A DNA stretch of 64,000 bases from Albula goreensis. Lineage: Eukaryota; Chordata; Actinopteri; Albuliformes; Albulidae. How positions within the stretch are numbered: position 1 is the stretch's first letter; the number at the start of each line of letters is the position of its first letter. A program made the translations under genes and the position numbers. Below the pieces are notes generated by a model. It worked only from the letters and a program-made list of their open reading frames with translations, had not been told where the DNA came from and did no database searches. Location: the NCBI GenBank assembly GCA_022829145.1, contig CM040763.1, positions 12,509,141-12,573,140 of the forward strand. Reading direction: 5' to 3'. Positions 1-14,703 of this stretch are shown here, piece after piece.

Positions 1-2812
1 GTGGTATTTCTGCAGTGTGCCATAGTGGGTTAATAAAGTGAATCCTGAAGTTCAAAAGCATTGAGTACTTTTGCCTGTCTGCTCTGCAGCTCCCAAAGGT
101 TCAGGAACTAATTGAGATATTAGCATATTAGCCACATGCCAACCACTCAGTGTGACTCCCTTCAGCGTCTCATTTTTATTGATTCATTCTGGGGAATGAG
201 ACAATTTGGCAGAGGTTAACTATAAGAAGTCAGTCTTTTATTTCAGACAAAAATGAACTGACGCTAAACATTACTATATCACACGAGAATTCCTTGCACC
301 TTAGAAATGACATCTCTTTCCTGCTGCCAGTTTGTGAAGCGATATGGTTTGAACTTGCCACTGTTTGTGGAATAATTTTGATCTCTCATACAAGGGATCC
401 GGTATCTGGGAAAGGCCGCCTTTTCATTGAGTCATAGGGGTTGAGGAGAGACAGGAGTGGGTCTGCATTACCTCATACATTTAAAACATCAACAGTGACC
501 TTTGCGGAAAGACCTGCTGTATCAGATTCCCTCACAGCACCCCCCGCCTGCCAGGTGTGCCGGCTCAGAGGCCACTGTGAGCTCTGATCTGCAGATACAC
601 TACAGGTGTAAGATGGCAAGATATGCTAAAATAGATAAGCACTCCTGGACATGCATGATTCAATTCCCTCCAATGAATCCTTTATTTAAACCCTTCTAAA
701 CAGACAATATATGAAAATGTATGTATGCAACCATAAGGCTGTCAGTCGCACAGAAAACCTTATACCCAAGACACGTATTTTATGTGGCTGTAGTTTGATT
801 GCTATAACAAAATTAGAGTTCAAACCATTAATTCTCACGTTCAAAATATTGCCTAAAAATACATATTTTAAATACACATTTGAATTCCTTACTGTATGTC
901 ACTCGTGTAAATGCTATTGACAGTCAGTCACATAAAGGCCATTACCAAACAAAACCATAAATTCCTCCTCTAGATAACTGTAAGACTTTCAAACTATGTT
1001 TTCTGGAAAGTAGTGAATGTAGTGACTTTGTCACTGAAGGAAACAGTGCAGAGCTGAGATGTAAGATGAGAAAAAAGTAACAGCATGAGGGGTCGTAAAC
1101 AATGGCACATGGCCGAGTTCAACCACTCTGACAATATCCCAGCCTATCATTGCTTTTTCTATAGAAGTGTCCTTTTTCTTACCTAGATCAGTATGCATTT
1201 GCCTAAAGTGTACAGTCAAAATCCTAACAAAGACAAAGCCCACAGCAGCCTGACTTATTTTATTTATTTTTGGACCCTATTGGAGGTTTTGGGGACACTT
1301 TGAGTGGCTACTTCTGTAGACTGTGAATTCTTTATCCAAGCCCTTGTCATCTCATCTCATTCTGCCTGTTGGCCAAACTTGAATTTGCATGAGAAATGGG
1401 AGAAAATGTTTTTGCTCTTTCACCTTAAGCATAATTAAGCACACTGATACTGGAACTCCAGATCCTTATCAGGCCCATTCTCACATGCTGACCCGCCCAG
1501 AGAGGAATTACGCTTCAAGGCTTCACACAGATTTTCGGATGCTCTAAATGCCATGCATAATACAACACGCGTGGCAAAGAGGGGATAGATAGTATAGGGC
1601 AAGAGAAGTAAATGTGCACTAATGTTAAATGTGCAAATGTTACGTGCCAATGACCTGTTCAGCCTGATGCCCTTGCAATATTTAAATGCTCCTTTCATCT
1701 CCGGGCTTTGCTTAGAAAATGAAAAATCAAATGAAGTCACATGATAGGGTAAACTGATCTGCACAGAGCCTTGCAGTGCATGACGCGCCAGTGCTCAGAG
1801 TTCAGTCTTATATCTGGAAAAAAATAAATCAAGATATATTTACTCAAATCAATGAAGCACTTATAGTGGATGTATTTTCATAACTCATTCATCGAGTGTT
1901 TTGTTAATAATAAATCACGCAAAAAAAAACCCAGTTTTTTAGGTTTATACAATATACAGCAATCTAGTTGTATGTATTTAAAATAATATTGCCATACCAT
2001 ATTTCCTACATCAGTTGCAGTATTGTTAAGGGAATCACTGAGTTCTCAACTACTAAAAAAAGTTTTATTACTGTCTATGTTCTTCACATAAAAACAGCCA
2101 ATAAACCTGGCCTTGCAACCTCTTTTGTTTGTTGTTTCTAGAGTATGTGACAGCAAAGGAGGGAAAACAGTGCAAAGTTCACTGGCATACTAAGGTGTAA
2201 CATATATCACCATTGCCTGGAGCTGAGCACTTCAGGTGCCCCGTCTCCTTTCATAGCTGCCTGAGATGATGATAAGATCCTGGGCCTTTGATTCCAGGGC
2301 AGAGGCCCTGTGTAAGCTGGGTAAAGAGTGAGGGTCGGCTGGTCGCCTGCGGTGGTTTATGATCCCTGAAAGGGAAACGTGAACTGCGGGACATTTGGAT
2401 TGACTCTGAATTTTTTTGTCCATGTTCCTGTTTGACATGACACCGCACACAGAAGCAAGGTTTCATTGAAACCAGAAACCCCCCTGGAAACACAATAGGT
2501 CCCTAGACAGCTGGTAGTCTATGAAGGTGCTATGAAAGAAAAGGGGGGTTGAATTTAACACACTGAAGTTTTTGGGACAGGGATAAATTCAGAATGGGAT
2601 AATGACTGTTAAAGTTGTTTTTTGACAAGCACCAAATCCAAGATGGAGGAAACAGCAGCAGAAGATGTATCCAGACAGTTTTCATTAATTATGTATTTGA
2701 ACAACCATAAGAATAAAAGCAGGGCTGCAAAGTACAGAGTCGTGTGTCTCAAGACCTGGTGTGATATGGACAATACAGTGGAAAGGTTTATGAGTGTGGG
2801 CGGTGTGTTTGT

Positions 2813-2837
2813 ATGTGTGTGTGTGTGTGTGTGTGTG
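2813..2837. repeat. (TG)n microsatellite
   Basis: About 12 uninterrupted TG units inside a longer GT-rich region. Confidence 0.9.
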
Positions 2838-5800
2838 CATAACTGTGTGCCTGTCTCCCTGCCTGTCTTCTTGCAAATATGTGTGTGTACACGCACATGA
2901 TTGTGTTCCTATGTGTCTGTGCACAAGCTTGCATTGGTGCGGTCATCCAGGTGTCAAATTGTGTGACATCAAGTTTTCTATATGGACAAATTATTGGCTG
3001 ACACGAACTACAACAAGAGTTTCAGTGCTACAGGCTCACATTATTTAAATAATACGCCAATTTTCCTAGACATTCACGAGCAGACGATGGAGATGTTGTT
3101 TTACTCGTTTGTCCAAAATCAGCATAAAGGGATCATGTGTACTACAGTAAAGAGGAAGCAGGCACAGGGAGTTTGTTCACATGTGTAATGAACGTCACCT
3201 TGTACACAGACTCTATTGACTGTACAATGACAATGCTGACAATAATTCCCAGTTTAACAGTCTGGGTTGAGAAAAACTTCATTCTGTGCAATTCTGTGAG
3301 AATTTTGCAACTTCAAACAATTTTGGTGGAAGCTATATCTGCACATGGAATTAGAAATCATTCCTCCACATGCACAACTACCCAGAGTGATCTGTATGTC
3401 ACAATCCTACGCCCATAGCTGCAGTCAAACTAACCCCCGATAGTTCAGTAAATCAAACATTCACACCAATGTACACCATGGCCAACATTAACCACCAGGC
3501 ACTATAGCCCACAGTCACATTACCACACATTACCACACTCCCTGCTCTGACAATGTGTTCAACATAGCTTAGACATTCAGCATCTGTACAAATCAATGCC
3601 TTACATGCTAATTATTCAACAGAATGCTGTGTTTCACCTCACATAATGCTACTTCTATTTTCACTTTTAATTTGAATCTACTTAGAAAATAACCCACATA
3701 TTTACCCAAACATATACATTTACATATATGTGTATATATACATAGATTTGTTTATGCTTGTGAGAGCAAGCCTCAGAATACAATCTGACATCAAGTTCTA
3801 GCCTAATTTTGCTCTTGGCAAGCCATGAGCTCCTGCCCGGTGATTGCCTTCCCCTGGGTGGGGACCCCCTACACCCCAGGGGTTTCTGACGCCCCTCCCT
3901 TCTCCCCCATCTCATCCCTTTCCCAGATCAGACCACAAGCCAGGGCCATCCCACACCTGCACCCCAACTCACCCTGCCTCAGAGGCCGGAGGGGACGCGA
4001 GCCAAAGCGAGGGCTGGGATGGGGCAGGTCCAGGCGTCTGGCAGGTGTTCTGTAATCCCTCAGAGATTCTTCCTGGCAGTGTGCCGCACGCGTGGAAACG
4101 CGCCTGTGTAAGAGGCCGCTTGTAAGAGCAATAGAGATCCCCGGTGTCACACTGCCACAGGTCCTGTGCGCCCCGAGTCTCATCCACTCTCCCTGAACCA
4201 GCCAGCACCACTGCTGCTTCCCTGAGAGCACTGTGGCAAGCACTGAAAGTGTGTGCCTGTGGGCGTGTGTGCGTGCGCGTGTGTGCAAGTGTGTGTGAAC
4301 ACTCCCTAAAGGGTGGAGCTTATTCCTGCAGACAACAAGGTAGGCAAACAGAAATTCCACCTCTGGCCAAGCCAGTCCCTCCCCATTCTCTGTCTCCACA
4401 GGATGTCAGCAATCAGGGACATTTATCAACCAGAGTATCTTTACTAAACCATTTCAGTACATTCAGGCTGTTGCTTAATAAAGTAGGAGTGTTTTCTCTG
4501 CTTTTTTCCCTGCCAGTCCCAAACTATAATAACGTACCACCAGATCTCCCAACAGCCCTTGGCATTGTCAGACTGAGGCTTTTACTGAATTCCGTAAACA
4601 AAAACAGGGATAAGAGACCAGATGCAGCCCCCTGGAATGTGGATTATGACTGGCAGCCAAAATCGACAAACATCAGATGATGGATTAACAAAGACAAATT
4701 AAATACAGGAAGTGGGCTCTAATGGATGTGTTGTACTGACGGTGATGCGCATGTATGTTGCACAACATGTCTTGAGCCTTGGCAAATCTCCAGTAAATCT
4801 ATTCATAAGCAACGAGCCACAGTTTGCTCGTGGACAATCACAGAGATCTAAATGGAGAGCACGTTGCATAATAACAGCAGAGAGCAGGCTTAAGAGCTGA
4901 TTGGCACATCAACGACACAGTCACCACTGTGTGTTACACAGACAAACCACCGCTCACACTCTGCCCCACCGCTATCCTGCACAGGAAAACAAAGGAGGGG
5001 TCCAGAGTACAGCACTTTACAAGCCTGGGAGACACACACCACAGCAAATCTGTCTTCAAAATGGGCAGAATTGTTATGTCCACACAATCCCACAAAGATT
5101 ATTTTTTGAGACTTACAGCTACTCTTTGCAAGAGTTTAATCCTATCTACATTAGATTAAACTCTGATAAAGTCATAAAAATAAATCACACACCAATCCTA
5201 CCTTTAATGGCCTTTACTCCATCCAAATCAAACAAAAGCAAGCTGAATAACTCCAGGAAATTGCTTGAGGCTTTCAATAAGGTAGTGACGTATGATGTTA
5301 CAACAGGTGTGTTGCAACGTCCACAAGTATGGAGAGTCTCTCCAAAACAGACACCGATGTAACAGTTTCATTTAGAAGGCCATTCAAAAGGCAAGATGAA
5401 AGTCCCAAAAAATGCCCTAATTACGTTTGTGTTACAGCTGGAGCAGTGTAGTACTATATGGTATGCTTTTTTATGAAGTGAAACATAATTGCACTATAAA
5501 CAGAAGCACCACTGCCTGCCTTTTACCATTTTATCAATTACTTTCAGTTTGTTATTGATTTTTTTTAAAGACCTTCCATTTGCACTTTGATGGAATCCAA
5601 CTTTTAACATGATAAACCGCAGCAATATATCATACCACACCCATTTAAAAAAGTCTCTCCCATGATTATTAGCATTGCCTGACCCAAGGTTAGCACCTAG
5701 GCTAGCACCATTTAGGTTTTTTTAGTATAAAATCATAAGCAGCTGCCCCAGCCCACATCTCCCAACACAGTGCACTCACAATACCAGTACTTCTACAAGT

Positions 5801-7599
5801 CAGAGGTGACAACACTAGCGCTCCAGCCTGACAGTCTGCATCCGTCTTGGTCAGCGCTGGAAACTAATTGCTCTTCTTCAGAGACTCTAAGGCCACACAG
5901 TGAATCATGCTTACCCGCATCGAGACAGTTTACACCCTGATCGGTCCACACCAAGCCCAGAGAGGGGACATTTGAGCTGGTGTGGTGCAGACTCCCCCTG
6001 GGGGCACCGAACGGGTTATCACAAGTTCTACCAGGTGTCAAATGGGGAAAACCATTAAGCCTGAAGACGTGGTGCTTTTCAGAGGTCTAAACAAAAGAGG
6101 CCCACCTTTTGAACCACCCCAATAATCACAGGTAATCCCCCCACTACCAATAAGAGGTCACCTGCAGGACAGAAACCAACAGCTCTGTTATCAGAGTTAC
6201 AGAGAAAACAGGTACCATCCCAGTGAGGTTTGTGATTAGTTATTAGCGTGTACTTTGACTGAAGTCAGAACCACACAATAAAAAAAACGTATGCATTTCC
6301 ATATTCATGAGCAGCTCATTGTCATTGCCTGACCTTATCATGGGTGTTGGCTGTGGGTGAATTGTGCCACATGGGTTTGGTGGTGTGAGCGGGACCTGTT
6401 CCGGTGTGGGAGGGAGGGAGAGGGGGGGCCCGGTGGAGTCATTCCAGCACACTGTGTTTGCTGCTGTTAAGTAAAGCCCATATGGACCTCGCAGCGCGAC
6501 AGACAGCAGGAAACACGGTTTGCGTTATATTAAAATTCATACAGAACACGATGATGTGTGGAGCCTATTTTTAGCTTTTGCCATGTTCAAAGATTAGAAA
6601 ATCATCGGGGCTGTGCAGGCACATCAACAATGTGCAGGATTTGAAAGAGGTGCAGTATACTGTAAATACAATACAGGAGTACATTACAGTCTCCAATGAG
6701 ACAGACACCCACAGTGCTGAAAGACAAGGCCACTCCTACATGTCAATGCTCGTCAAAGGAAATTGCACATATTGGAACAAACTATTGTTTTGCACAGAGT
6801 AAAATGTTATATAATTTTACATATGACTGGCAATTAAACCGTTGCAATGAACCAGTTAAGCTAGCGTGCCAAAACACACTTGGTTTTTTCAGTTCTGCCT
6901 TCCCATATTCAGGAGTCATATCTGGTATCAAATTGGGTAATATTATTACTTTACGTATAAATGTTTATGAAAGAGTTCAGAATGAATAGCACATTGACAT
7001 TGACTGCTATATCAAATAATAATTACCATTGACTCATTCATTTCATAAACTTATTCATTTCATATAACTGGTATCATACAGACCAGCATATATGCTAAGT
7101 AAAGACTATACTTTTAAGATTATTTTTTCAATGTGTATTCATTTAAATACAAATCTCATTCCACTTGTTTTCTCCCTCTTTTGGATGGCTACAATCTTTA
7201 ACAATGAAATCTATATATTCAAGTGACATGAACCACTCACACCTCCCAGTGGTGAATAAAAATGGAGGTGGTATGTTTATCTGAGTCCCCGTCATTGCTG
7301 AGAAATGGTTGTTGTGCAAACATAACTTTTGGTACAAGCTGAGAGATGAAGCAGGCCTTACTGATGCTTGAGGGTGTGAACGATGCTGTATCCTCGAATG
7401 GAAGAGGGTTATTTTGGGTCAAATGCAGAGAGAAGGAAGATTTCCAGGTCTACAGACAGATTACACAATTGATATTATGACAACAAAAAGCTGCATTCAT
7501 TGTCACTAATAATGGCTATGTAATCTTACAGCTCCACCTATTCAAACTATTTCTATTGTGTCTTGTGTGTGCAGTGTGTGTACACGTCTGTGCGCGTAT

Positions 7600-7650
7600 G
7601 AGAGAGGGAGAGAAGGGGAGAGACAAAGAGAGAGAGAGAGAAAGAGAGGG
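7600..7650. repeat. GA-rich purine tract
   Basis: Mostly (GA)n with AAAG and GGGG interruptions; almost no pyrimidines for about 50 bases. Confidence 0.75.
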
Positions 7651-8522
7651 GCTTCTATTTTCTCTTGACAGATAATACAACATTGTGAATCTGTGTTATG
7701 CATGTAAGGTAGGATGACCTGCTCATATCATTTCATATCTGTGTAAATAGAACATATATGCACAGGAAGTGCTACCCACTTATAGTTCCTCAGACCATTA
7801 TTGTTCTACAGTAAAAACAAATATCGGATGAGTATGTGAAACACAAAACAAAATCAATCTCTTTATTGACTTGGGAGGCAGTGGGATGATGTTGCATAAC
7901 TCACATAAGATGAGGGATAATGGGGTGGGATAATGGCTGCAGCGTTAAGGCAATGGCAGTATGTGAATGGGGGTTTGATTCTGACCAATGCACTGCGTAA
8001 ACAAAACACGAGACAGGATATGTAAATGAAACAAAACAACACTCCTCATGTGAAAATGAAACCTTGAAAGACTTGTTCTGTTGTAAACGAGACTCCAGAG
8101 GACATCACCTTTTCCGCTTGTGCTTCATTTGCTTCCCCATGACGGCTGAAATGACTGAAATGATTTAATTACTGAATCACTTTATGATGGGATCGCAGAC
8201 CTGCAGAACACTTCCTGAATATTCACATTGTCCAGATTATACAAATTTGGTTTTGCTCTCATTTTGTAATTACAGCAGTTAGCTTTCATAATTTTGTAAT
8301 GTTTGCAAAAAAAAGGAAACTTGTCAGTAGATCAGCAGTGGTCTCCCCACACCATTTTTTAAAAACAAAGTACATTATGTCTTTAAACCCAGCATTTTCA
8401 TTGCAACAACAAAAAAAAAGTCTGACTTAGCAAAAACTGTAGCATTATGTACATTTGACATTAAAACTGTAAATAAAAATAATAAAAATACACAGAAAGG
8501 GAACACTGCCCCAGCTTTTCTG

Positions 8523-8753
8523 GAGGGGCAGCCTATAGCCTAGTGGCTAAGGTACACGACTGGGACCCCTGAGGTTGGCGGTTCAAGTCCCAGTCCAGCC
8601 ACAGCAAGAACACCATTCCTGTTGGGCCCTTGAGCAAGGCCCTTAACCCCACATTGCTCCCAGGGGAGATTGGCCCTTGGTTAGTCTAATCAACTGTAAG
8701 TCGCTTTGGATAAAAGCGTCAGCTAAATGACAGTAATGTAATGTAATGTAATG
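8523..8753 (+). mobile_element. tRNA-derived SINE (fish type)
   Basis: The head has Pol III promoter boxes: A box tagcctagtgg at 8536-8546 and B box ggttcaagtcc at 8580-8590, with tRNA-like spacing. The body is followed by cgctttggataaaagcgtc, a 3' motif common in fish SINE/LINE tails, and a (TAATG)n tail ending near 8753. Both boxes are close to consensus, suggesting a fairly young or well-kept copy. The family name cannot be assigned by eye. Confidence 0.85.
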
Positions 8754-11700
8754 AGGGATTACCGTTGCATGATACCACAATGAGTACATCAAGTGTCTAA
8801 CTTAAAAATATGCACATCATGTTGACACCTAAATCTGCTATATAACTTCTGAAGGTATAGCTCCTAGCGATTTTATTACCTAATATAACAGTCTGTGGCC
8901 ATTGCGAGAACATTGATAACATGTAAGCATTACCAGTAGTTCTATGACAGTATCAACACAGATGTTATCACATAATGAATTCATAATGTAACCTTTGATG
9001 TATGTACAAAATAACACATTCACATTGATTTAGCTTAATGAAGAACTTCATTCACCAGAAGGCTGAGAGTAAATTCTTACATTACCTTTCATTGCTTGCT
9101 CTTAAAATTGCAACACAAACAATATAGTATCAAAGTAATGTATGGAAATAAAACAATAACCGCTGTGAAAGCACAATTCCAAAATATTGATATTAAAGAT
9201 CACTGCCAAAAGAGTGCAGTATCACAGCATAGTAGAGAAGGAAAGTCTAATACTGCATCAGAGCACAACAGCAACTTGCCAACAGACACAATGCCAACAT
9301 AGTCTGGCAAAGTTCTTTACAAAAAAGGAAATATTAAAATATAGTAGTCTAATAGCATATGGCAGCACCCAGAAAAATACAGTTTTAGTTTCAAAGCAAT
9401 AATAGTGCAGAATTGTACAGTATAAACATGCAGTAATCAGAGAGTACAGCAATAAAGGATGGAGCCAAAATGGCACAGTATCAAAGCATAATGACACAGC
9501 GCTGCATCAAGTCACTGTGCAAAAAGAATTCAGTATCTGCTGTACTGAAAAAAATGCAACCTCAAAGCACATGACCAAAATAGCAAAGTATCAGTGCACA
9601 GAAACCAAATATAGAAGTTTCAAACTGTCCCATATGGTGGAGATTGAAAGTGCAGTATCAGATAAGTGCAATGAAAATTGGTTTTGATTTTGTCTTTTAA
9701 GGACCCTGAAAGCACTTGGATTCATAAAATACTGAGACAAATGTCTTAACTGCATTATGTTTTACATCTAAATGTTATATTAAAAAGGTTACACATTCTG
9801 AAGGTTATCAAAACTGCCATAGTACCTCCTCTTAGCACCCACAGTAAAGTTATCTTGAATGGAGGTCAGTAAGACATGAAGCCCCAAAAATAATGGTTTT
9901 GTCTTTGCCAAGGGCATTCTCAACCTGATATGCTCTGCAGGAAGAGGTTTGCATGCTTTAAGAAAACAAAATTATCTGCAAAACAATGGATCCGGGGCAA
10001 ACAGAATATCTCGCTCAGCCATCATTTGTACTCTTGATGCCTCGGCTGTAATAATTAGATCACTTCCATTAGCTGGCTGCATTAGAGGAAAGACAAACAG
10101 AGGGAGGTGAATTCTGCATTCTGAGAGATGGCAGGAGCAGATTGAGAAGGATGGGGGGAGAGACCTTCAGGAGAAGCAGTCGGTTCCCTGTGATGTTTGT
10201 GCATATTAATAATGTATGAGGCTCAGAGGCATTTTGAGAGTACCCATGTTTTGGGCTTGGTTTTATTTTTCTGTACCTCTCTTTTTGAGTGTCAATGTGA
10301 TTACATCTTACTCCTTATTAAATAGGGCTTTATTTTGGAATAGCTTACAATAGGTCTATATGAAAACATGCATACGCTAGCAAATATATGGGCCTATAAT
10401 GTACATGTATCTGTAAAACAGTTTTATTACTGCACAGTATTTAACATTCTGATTTATTACTTTTGCATGATAAAGGGTATATTGATTAATGTATGATAGC
10501 TTATCTCCTCACACTAGACTCGTGCCAAATACTACGGAGAATGTCTGAGGAGCTCTCACTAATGTAACATGAGCTGTTCACTTAATGAAATAGTAAACCA
10601 GATCATTTTCTCAATGATGAACTCCCACCTCAATGTAAAGCCTACAAAACACCTCATAGATGATGGACTTGTGCATGGCTCAGTTTTGTCACATATGCAT
10701 ATGAAAATTGACGTCATATGGAACAAATACAATTACCGTTCCCTTACTAGGAAGTCAGTGAAATGCCCTTGCCCCGTCTCACCCTGTCTTTGCAGAGCTG
10801 AGATGCTGCTTTGGCAGCAGGCGTGTTCTCATCAGCCTGGACCCTATCAGCTCCCCCTGCAGGAGACCTGGCCCACGGCAGCAGCAGCAGCCGCCAAGGG
10901 GAGCCTCCTCAGGAGGACAGACAGCTGAGCCAGCACTCCGCTAACACAGTCATCCCATACCACTGCTGATTCACCAATCACAGCTCGATATGTCCTCTCA
11001 CACACCGAACATGTGCTTGTCATCACATATAGAAATCAGCTTTGTCATCAAACATTAAATACTGTAAACAACCGCACCGGCCTGCTGGGGCGGCACTTCT
11101 TCTTAAGTCTAAATCCTTGGGTGTGTTATTGCTATTAGAAAGGAAAGAGCATTTTGAACCAGTCATACTAGTAGATATTCAAAAGCACAGGTAGCTATAG
11201 AGAGGTATATACAGTATAGTGAAATTATATTTGCTTGAATATGATTTTATACTTTTTTGGATTAATGCATAGCCTGATACCATGCAGATTTCTCTAACAC
11301 AAAACAGGATTCATGATCCCATGTTGTCCTGGTCCAGATGCAGCAAAGCATCACCAAACCATGACCACACTACCACCATAACTAACCTTTGATCTAAGGT
11401 TCTTATAGTGGAATGCAGTGTTTGTGTTTTGTCAGACATAACAGGGCCCGTGCCACCCAGAAAAGGTGCACTGTGACTCACATGTCCATAGAGCACTGCT
11501 GCGGAGCTCTTGAGGATCATCCAGGTGCATTTCAGCAAACTTGAAATGATCGCTCATTTTCTTCTTTGTAAACAATGGGTTCCACATCACTGCTCTGCCA
11601 TGAACCTTATTGTTATCTGGTGTATTTTTAATAGTAGAGTCATGAATACTTTCCTTAGCCAACACAACAGAGTCCTGCACATCGCTGGAAGCTGCACTGG

Positions 11701-14700
11701 GCTTCTCTGTGACTTCCAAAAATCCAGCGTTTCTTATATTTGCACAAAATAGCTCTGCCTGTCATTCTGTGGAGCCCCAGAGCCTTAGGAATCAGGTATA
11801 CATTATTCCTGGCCTTCTTTGGGAATTTTTTTGAGTATGTCATTGAGTGCCTTTAGAACCTATGTGCTGACAACTTCACTATGATGGTACAGGTCAAAGT
11901 CACCACAAACTTTGGTGTCATTCTTTCAGATATCCTCCACATATGGATGAATGAATAAAAGAACTGACCTAAAGAATGTGAAAAATATGCACATATTCAT
12001 GCAATCAGACAGGGAACAAACACACTTTCACAGTAGCAAATTTGAGATTTTTCATTTCCCTCTGCTGACTCTAACTTCCCTCCTCTACTTTCCTCCACTG
12101 CTCTCTATAGTGATGCATGGGCACTCCCTGGCAACCTGACAACTGCAATTACAGCATGTGTGGCAGAGTTCGCACTTACCCAGTGCCAGTAATAACCCTT
12201 CAGGCATTCCTGGACTTTTAAGAGTGTTTCAAGTCTCAAGATGAAATCGATATGAAAGTAATAGCATTGATTAAGTCGTTGGAAAAGGTAAGTCAGTGTC
12301 ACAACCTCTGCGCACATTAGTCGGACTGAGATACAGCTTTAGGTAAATGTTTCACTTCCCTAAGAGCATAAATACTTATGTATCATTTATATCACCATTA
12401 CCGAAAAGTGCCTTTCCACTTAAGTCATTATGTATGCATTTTATGATCTACCAGCTTGGAATTACAAAGAATTACAGAGTGTCCTTAAAAAAATTAATTA
12501 CTCATGCTTCGTATCTGTGTCTGTTTTTGTGTCTGATCTCAACAGCCTTTTGTGCAATTCATGAAGGCAACCAAAACTGGGATTGAAACAGGAATTCATA
12601 GGTCTGGTATTGACAGAATATTAGTTGTTCTTTGAAGCAAAATGCAATGTGTAATATTTATAATCATATCTGATGGGAAATCTGGCTTACAGTTATGTTT
12701 AACACCATTACAAAAACAATAACATTTTTGCAATTTATTTCATGTATACTGTTTCCTTTTTTACAGATTTTAAATCTGTACCTAAAAACATCACACTACT
12801 TCAGAAAATGCAGGTTTTCACATTAAAGTTTTTCAAATTGCAATCAACAGATTGGCTGTACATTAAATGATTGTGCTTAAATAACATAACAAAACAAATG
12901 TATTATTAGTGCACAATGTGTCGCTCCATTCTTAAGTATTTTTGATCTCTGGTGGATAGCCATAAATTACCAATCGATACTCTCCCAGTGCTGAAGTTCA
13001 ATTTCATGTTTGTGCTCGGTTGAAGACACTCATTACTGCAGACGAGAACTTTGATACCTCATCTACATCGTAAAAATGTGGCATTCCCCTTCAAAGAGAT
13101 TGTGTATATATTCTTATTATTCATAACTTGCATAACCACGTGGAAGCCCAATACAGAATGTTGCGAATATTGTCTTTCAAGAATTATTAATGAACTGTCC
13201 AATGAATATCATTCAACACCAAATCTAATAACATTCTGTGCCCAGTAATTATTTGAAAGGGAATACGGCGTGAAAAAATGATGTGATTAACTCTACGGGA
13301 TCCAACCAAACATATTTGTAAATATTCCACACTGCCACCAGCAAACATTTTAATTCATAGTGTATCTGAATCGTGACATTGCTGTTGATTACTACAGTCT
13401 TTGAAAGGTGTCTCTTATTTACTGAATTCAAGGGTTTCAGGTTCAGGGCAAGCTGGCCAAATATGTACTAATATGAATACTGAGAAATCTATTCTTCATA
13501 ACTCATCAAAACTTAAACATACCACAAAGCCTGTGTCTCAAATCAATCCTCACTACACATGTGCACATTATGAATGTTGGCCACATTGTAAACTAACCAA
13601 GCCTTCCATGTGACTTTGTTGTGTACGAATACAACCTCAGGAGTAGTACTGTACATGCAATGAACTGCAGACCATCACTACTGAGAGCTTATCCATTTAA
13701 AGGGGTCAGATTAAATTAATGGTTGTGAGGAAATGTCTTGTTACATTAGCAAAGATAAAAACAGAATATGTTGTGTATGTAATAGAACAATCCCAGCCAC
13801 AGCCACCATGATAGCGTAAACTGTTGATTGATTTTGTGGACAGCTCAGTAGGTCAGCTGTCTACTGAGCAAAAAGAACACGTGAAATATGCCAACACCCT
13901 GAAACACACTGAATCCTTCTGAGTTTAGACTACCACACATTGTTTGCTTTAAAAGCCTTGGGTCTTGACAGTCCAACTAGCAAAGGGGCAGACAAAACAT
14001 CCGGTCTCTTTGCAAATTAAAAAATGTGTTGTGGGCCAAATACAACACAAACCAAACACTCAAGCAGCTTCTATGTAGGATTTTTTTCTGATCAAAAGAT
14101 ATTTAACAGATACAACAAACATTACCACACAATAATACAACAAAATGCTACAGATACAAATAACAACAATTTTGTCACATTTTACATTAATTTATGACTT
14201 AATAGTGAATGAAGACCTAAAATAAATGCACTACAATTTTGCTAACCACACCCTTCCTTTCACAATGCCCTTTGGTTGGGTTGTATAGATGAATCATCAA
14301 TATACAGTTACCATACTTATTTCCTTAAGGGAACTTTATTATCTCTAGATGTTTGACAGATTAATTTGGAGCAAGTCTTCATAACATAACATGGGCAGTC
14401 AGTTCATGTCTTTCCTCTATACTGCTTAGAGTTATTTCTCTCAAAACAGAAATGACCACTTTTGCACTTTTGATTTCAAAGATATTATACTACGAAAGTG
14501 TGAGTAGGCTGGAATACTATTGTGATCGTGCAGAAAGGACTCATGACAACTTTTATGGTCCCTCGGGATAGCACAACAGAAGGGTTTATGAGCTGGTCGC
14601 ATCTAGACTTGGGGTCAGCGATGTTGATGCTGTCCCAACATGTCAGGTACATGACCCTTGTGCGAGAGACTCCATCTCATGGAAGCAGAACCTTGCTGGT

Positions 14701-14703
14701 ACC
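8754..14703. other. no gene recognised; AT-rich DNA
   Basis: Contains a degenerate tandem repeat at about 9120-9660. A single acceptor-like site (tgtctttgcag at about 10796) precedes a 40-codon open stretch with poly-Ala from a CAG run. Nothing else exceeds chance ORFs. Confidence 0.45.
9120..9660. repeat. degenerate tandem repeat, period about 27-28 bp
   Basis: Variants of cagtatcaaagca recur, with clear starts at about 9476, 9531 and 9586 (55 bp apart) and weaker half-step copies (tgcatcaagtca, cctcaaagcac) in between. Copies further left (9127, 9214) are more diverged and less regular. Probably an old minisatellite. Confidence 0.45.

Larger units (their letters stand above)
1..8522. other. 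no gene recognised; AT-rich intergenic or distal intronic DNA
   Basis: Open frames are short and lack domain motifs or convincing paired splice sites. The visible features are a GT run at about 2813-2837, a GC-rich block at about 3825-4125, GT-rich DNA near 4250-4295 and a purine-rich GA stretch at about 7600-7650. Confidence 0.5.

Noticed and set aside
2609-2924. His/Thr and Val/Cys-rich frames on both strands near 2.6-2.9 kb
   Set aside because: Produced by the TG microsatellite and its flanks.
3869-4680. Frames of 176 and 178 codons on opposite strands at 3.9-4.7 kb
   Set aside because: They cover a GC-richer block and a GT-rich tract, lack known motifs or splice context, and overlap each other.
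8536-8600. A possible true tRNA gene
   Set aside because: A and B boxes are present, but the acceptor and anticodon stems do not pair properly and the sequence continues into a SINE body and tail.
10797-10928. Acceptor-like site followed by an open stretch with six alanines
   Set aside because: No partner donor or upstream exon; the alanine run is a CAG repeat and no motif is recognisable.
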